Assembly (NCBI GenBank): GCA_946886805.1
Contig: CAMPJM010000132.1
Span: forward strand, 1-9,354
Length of the DNA: 9,354 nucleotides
Source of the DNA: an uncultured Flammeovirgaceae bacterium
GTDB lineage: Bacteria; Bacteroidota; Bacteroidia; Cytophagales; Cyclobacteriaceae
Direction: 5' to 3'
In this document: one piece after another, positions 6,993 to 9,354 of the stretch
Position numbering within the stretch: position 1 is the first letter of the stretch
How the letters are laid out: the number at the start of each line of letters is the position of its first letter
Translations under genes and position numbers: made by a program
The notes under the pieces: generated by a model
The model's database searches: none
What the model was told of the DNA's origin: nothing
The model's input: only the letters and a program-made list of their open reading frames with translations

Positions 6993-7616
6993 TTGGATTC
7001 CCTACCGAACATCGAAAAATATTGCCTTCCCCTCATGGAAGCTTTTTACACCATTCAGGGTGAGGGCTATTATAGTGGTAGAGCAGCTTATTTTATAAGG
7101 TTGGGGGGTTGTGACGTGGGTTGTCATTGGTGCGATGTGAAAGATTCCTGGGATGTAAGCCAATTCCCGCAGGTGTCAGTCAACTCTATTGTACAAGAAG
7201 CGGCCAAATTTCCCGGGCGTCTTGCTGTCATCACTGGCGGCGAACCTCTTATGCATAATCTTGATCTTCTTTGCGAAGCTCTCCATGAAAAAGGGTATCA
7301 AACCAATATTGAAACCTCTGGAGCTTATCCCGTTACGGGAAAATGGGACTGGATTTGTCTTTCACCAAAAAAATTTAAGGCCCCTTTAGAAGAAGCTTTA
7401 AATGTTGCCGATGAACTTAAGGTAGTGGTTTTTAACAAATCTGATTTTAAGTGGGCTGAGTCTTTTCGGGATAAGATAAAAAAGGATTGTAGATTATTTT
7501 TACAACCTGAATGGTCCAAAACAAATGAAATGCTCCCATTAATAATAGATTATGTGAAAGAAAATCCCCAGTGGGAAGTTTCCCTTCAAATTCACAAGTT
7601 TATGAACATTCCATAG
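6993..7616 (+). CDS. queE: 7-carboxy-7-deazaguanine synthase (radical SAM)
   Basis: Converts 6-carboxy-5,6,7,8-tetrahydropterin to 7-carboxy-7-deazaguanine, a step toward preQ0 and queuosine in tRNA, using SAM, Mg2+ and a [4Fe-4S] cluster. The 207-residue protein shows FYTIQGEG (18-25), the cluster motif C40-X3-C44-X2-C47 in RLGGCDVGCHWCDVK, GGEP (82-85, SAM binding), SPKK (124-127), QPEW (171-174) and the C-terminal QIHKFMNIP (199-207) typical of QueE. The start is TTG at 6993; the only nearby in-frame ATG (7035, residue 15) falls directly before the conserved AFYTIQGEG, and relatives carry about 12-20 residues ahead of it, so TTG is preferred. The frame is open from 6951. queC and queD are not nearby. 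The unusual start next to an inverted repeat arm is discussed in the findings. Confidence 0.93.
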   Translation: MDSLPNIEKYCLPLMEAFYTIQGEGYYSGRAAYFIRLGGCDVGCHWCDVKDSWDVSQFPQVSVNSIVQEAAKFPGRLAVITGGEPLMHNLDLLCEALHEKGYQTNIETSGAYPVTGKWDWICLSPKKFKAPLEEALNVADELKVVVFNKSDFKWAESFRDKIKKDCRLFLQPEWSKTNEMLPLIIDYVKENPQWEVSLQIHKFMNIP

Positions 7617-7758
7617 GTAATAGTTGGTGTAAAAATATAAGTTTCGCCAGTGGGGTCAACCTCTTTGTGAACGATGCATTATTAAAAGTGTGATATATCG
7701 GAGATAAATGTAGCCGACTCTAGAACAGTAAAAGTTTGATATACACAAAAAATTGACT
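7617..7758. other. short non-coding stretch after queE
   Basis: No intact gene. A short open run encoding about 25 residues (ISFASGVNLFVNDALLKV then stop, 7636-7692) has protein-like composition and might be a remnant, but it has no start and no recognisable family. No clear intrinsic terminator follows queE. Confidence 0.4.
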
Positions 7759-7960
7759 GGCCGTAATGACGACTGGTAACGTCATTGCGAACGGCCTTTC
7801 CGCAACAGGCCATGTCACAAAGGCTACATTTCTATAAACCCAGATGAAGTAGAAGTATGCCGAAAGTGTGGCAATCCCCAAATAAAACCTCCGCTCTCCG
7901 TTGCGGGGGATCGCCACATCAATTTTTTTTCGAAAAGAAAAAAATTGACTCGCGATGATG
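7759..7960. repeat. dispersed palindromic repeat, longer copy B
   Basis: A roughly 200-bp imperfect palindrome. On the left, GGCCGTAATGACG (7759-7771) folds with CGTCATTGCGAACGGCC (7780-7796) with a 4-nt bulge. CCGCAAC (7800-7806) can pair with GTTGCGG (7900-7906). GTGGCAATCCCC (7868-7879) pairs with GGGGATCGCCAC (7906-7917) at 11 of 12 positions. CAATTTTTTT (7920-7929) pairs perfectly with AAAAAAATTG (7938-7947). The outer ends CGTCATTGCGA and TCGCGATGATG are approximate inverted repeats. The right 55 bases recur at 2298-2350. The form matches the widespread Bacteroidota intergenic repeat with CGTCATTGCGA ends (general knowledge). Confidence 0.7.
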
Positions 7961-8377
7961 TGGGGTATTGGGATATTTGCTCCCTACACCCAAGTTCTGT
8001 GTCCTCACAGACCTTATAAAGCTCTAATGCTAAAACCTATTACCGGACAGAATATCTAAAAAGTGGTCTGTTGGGACACAAGAAATTGGCGACGGTGGGA
8101 AGAGTACCTCTGGCACTCATAAAAAGTTGTGTGTGCGAACACGAGGCCTAGACGGCCTATTTCTCCAAGACTTCCGAAATTTTGCTTCGATACCGTAGTT
8201 GTTTTCTGATGCATGGGTGTTAAAAATATATTCCTATAACGTCGAAATAGCGAATTAATTGAGGAGCATGTAAAATAATTCTTTACCTTCTAAGTTAGAA
8301 TTTGGTAAATTGGATGCTATATTCTATTATTAAAAATTACAGGATCCAAAACTTTTAGTTTTCAAAACCAAAGAGAT
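7961..8377. other. unexplained non-coding region before the PorE-like gene, with long stem
   Basis: No gene is supported. The first part (to about 8220) is visibly richer in G and C than its surroundings and contains a 16-nt inverted repeat, TGTGTCCTCACAGACC (7998-8013) with GGTCTGTTGGGACACA (8065-8080), matching at 14 of 16 positions around a 51-nt loop, plus a small hairpin AGGCC/GGCCT (8144-8148 with 8154-8158). Several short frames are open on both strands (for example 8055-8214 on the minus strand, about 52 codons), none recognisable. The second part is AT-rich, with a hairpin TTTACC-TTCTA/TAGAA-GGTAAA (8282-8309). No exact TAnnTTTG box for the next gene was found. It could be a repeat, an insertion-sequence remnant or a structured RNA. 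Confidence 0.5.
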
Positions 8378-9354
8378 ATGTTTATAAAGAAACTGATATT
8401 TCTAGTATTGTCTTTTATCGTTGTCTTTTATGCGGAGGCTCAGAACAATCCCGAATATTCAACTAAAAAGAAAAAGGCGATTTCGCTGTTTGAAGAATCT
8501 GAACCTTACCTGATCAGAGGACAGTTTGGTCAGGCAATACAATTATTGCAGGAAGCTATAGCTAAAGATAACGAATTTGCGGAAGCACATTTACGCTTAG
8601 GATCCATATATAAAAACATTGGCAATATAGATAAAGCTTCCTACCACTTATTAAAGACGGTAGAAATCCTGCCTGATAATTCAAGAACCTCAGCTGCCTA
8701 TTTTTCTTTAGCGGATATCTATTTTCGGGACCAACAATATGACAAAGCAAGCGAGTATTTAGAACAATTTTCGAAGAGCGGTAAGATTGATAAAAGGCTG
8801 CAAGCCGATGTGGATCAGTTGAGGTCAAATATTAATTTTTCAAAAGAAGCAATAAAGAACCCTCTGAATTTTGAACCAAAGCCTTTAGGAGCTCCATTAA
8901 ATCGATTCCAGCTCCAATATTTTCCTGTACTTACTGCCGATAAAAATGCTTTAATATTTACAAGAAGAGAACGAGTAGATCCGCAATTTGATGAAGATAT
9001 TGTCATTAGTAATAATGTAAACGGTAAATGGTCAGAGCCGGAATTAATTTCACCATCCATAAATACTCCTAGTAATGAAGGGACTACTGCTATATCTGCG
9101 GATGGAAGGATGTTAATTTTTACCTCCTGTATGGGAAGAAAGAGTTATGGTAGTTGCGACCTGTATGTAAGTTATAAAAATGGCGACGTGTGGACCGAAC
9201 CTGAAAACCTGGGGCCAGACATTAATGCTGCATCATGGGAATCGCAACCCGCCTTGTCTGCAGATGGAAGAACATTGTATTTTATCTCCGATCGACCAGG
9301 AGGTGAGGGAAAAAGAGATATTTGGGTAAGTTATTTTAATGGAGAAAAATGGTC
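8378..9354 (+). CDS. PorE-like TPR and PD40 (WD40-like beta-propeller) envelope protein, 3' end outside the window
   Basis: The first 325 codons of a larger gene, still open at the window edge. Residues 1-21 are a signal peptide (Lys-Lys, hydrophobic core, AEA-Q cleavage site), so the mature protein is exported. Residues about 33-155 form TPR-like helical repeats (FGQAIQLLQEAIAKDNEFAEAHLRLGSIYKN, then DKASYHLLKTVEILPD, then YFSLADIYFRDQQYDKASEYLEQF). From about 178 come PD40 propeller strands: YFPVLTADKNALIFTRR (181-197), EGTTAISADGRMLIFTSC (234-251) and SQPALSADGRTLYFISDRPGG (289-309). This order matches Bacteroidota proteins such as P. gingivalis PorE, linked to the type IX secretion system, which continue with a CarboxypepD_reg-like and an OmpA-like peptidoglycan-binding domain. 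That C-terminal part is not visible here, so a T9SS role is inference. The ATG at 8378 is the natural start because it opens the signal peptide. Confidence 0.88.
   Translation, partial: MFIKKLIFLVLSFIVVFYAEAQNNPEYSTKKKKAISLFEESEPYLIRGQFGQAIQLLQEAIAKDNEFAEAHLRLGSIYKNIGNIDKASYHLLKTVEILPDNSRTSAAYFSLADIYFRDQQYDKASEYLEQFSKSGKIDKRLQADVDQLRSNINFSKEAIKNPLNFEPKPLGAPLNRFQLQYFPVLTADKNALIFTRRERVDPQFDEDIVISNNVNGKWSEPELISPSINTPSNEGTTAISADGRMLIFTSCMGRKSYGSCDLYVSYKNGDVWTEPENLGPDINAASWESQPALSADGRTLYFISDRPGGEGKRDIWVSYFNGEKW

Noticed and set aside
7720..7917. 65-codon minus-strand open frame downstream of queE
   Set aside because: It lies almost wholly within the palindromic repeat 7759-7960 and shows no family features.
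7998..8080. Possible integron attC site (arms with GTTGGGA and imperfect symmetry)
   Set aside because: The right core would need GTTRRRY and reads GTTGGGA, the left core does not match RYYYAAC, and no cassette gene or integrase is present.
8055..8214. 52-codon minus-strand frame in the higher-GC block (MHQKTTTVSKQNFGSLGE...)
   Set aside because: No recognisable family, and competing open frames exist on both strands of the same block, as expected for non-coding GC-richer DNA.
7617..8377. tRNA, tmRNA, RNase P RNA or riboswitch in the long gap after queE
   Set aside because: No TTCGANNC T-loop with a matching acceptor stem and no signature sequences of these RNAs were found by reading both strands.
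8562..9060. Two minus-strand open frames (8562-8828 and 8815-9060)
   Set aside because: Both are antisense to the PorE-like coding sequence, whose frame is continuous from 8378 to the window end with a signal peptide and recognisable repeats.

Overview
The window looks like chromosomal DNA of a Bacteroidota member, most likely Cytophagia/Cytophagales-like. The reasons are AT-rich sequence with no clear Shine-Dalgarno boxes, two matches to the Bacteroidota -7 promoter element TAnnTTTG, a DUF4924-type gene (a family I know mainly from Bacteroidota), a stand-alone proline dehydrogenase, and a PorE/OmpA-type TPR + PD40 lipoprotein-like gene at the right edge. The phylum call is fairly secure; anything finer is inference.

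Layout, left to right: proline dehydrogenase (136-1317, +); an intergenic region holding a nested palindromic MITE-like repeat (1392-1547); a class I SAM methyltransferase with a GTG start (1575-2264, +); a partial copy of a dispersed repeat (2298-2350); a DUF4924 protein (2439-2984, -), divergent from lepA (3199-4989, +); about 600 bases with what looks like a decayed gene (about 5013-5314) and AT-rich repeats; folD (5585-6469, +); a four-helix-bundle (23S rRNA intervening-sequence-protein-like) gene broken by a one-base frameshift and bracketed by 22-bp inverted repeats (6481-6966); queE with a TTG start (6993-7616, +); about 760 bases of non-coding, repeat-rich DNA including a second, longer copy of the dispersed repeat (7759-7960) and an unexplained higher-GC block with a long imperfect stem (7998-8080); and the first 325 codons of a secreted or periplasmic TPR + PD40 protein (8378 to the window end, +).

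The genes are mainly housekeeping and do not form one pathway: proline catabolism, ribosome-associated translation factor EF4, one-carbon folate metabolism, 7-deazaguanine (queuosine precursor) synthesis, and an envelope protein. Large gaps, repeats and separate candidate promoters suggest mostly single-gene transcription units. I see no complete transposase, CRISPR array, tRNA, rRNA or defence system. The parts that ordinary gene content does not explain are the repeat elements, above all the inverted-repeat-bounded four-helix-bundle cassette between folD and queE, the nested palindrome after the proline dehydrogenase gene, and the non-coding block before the last gene.
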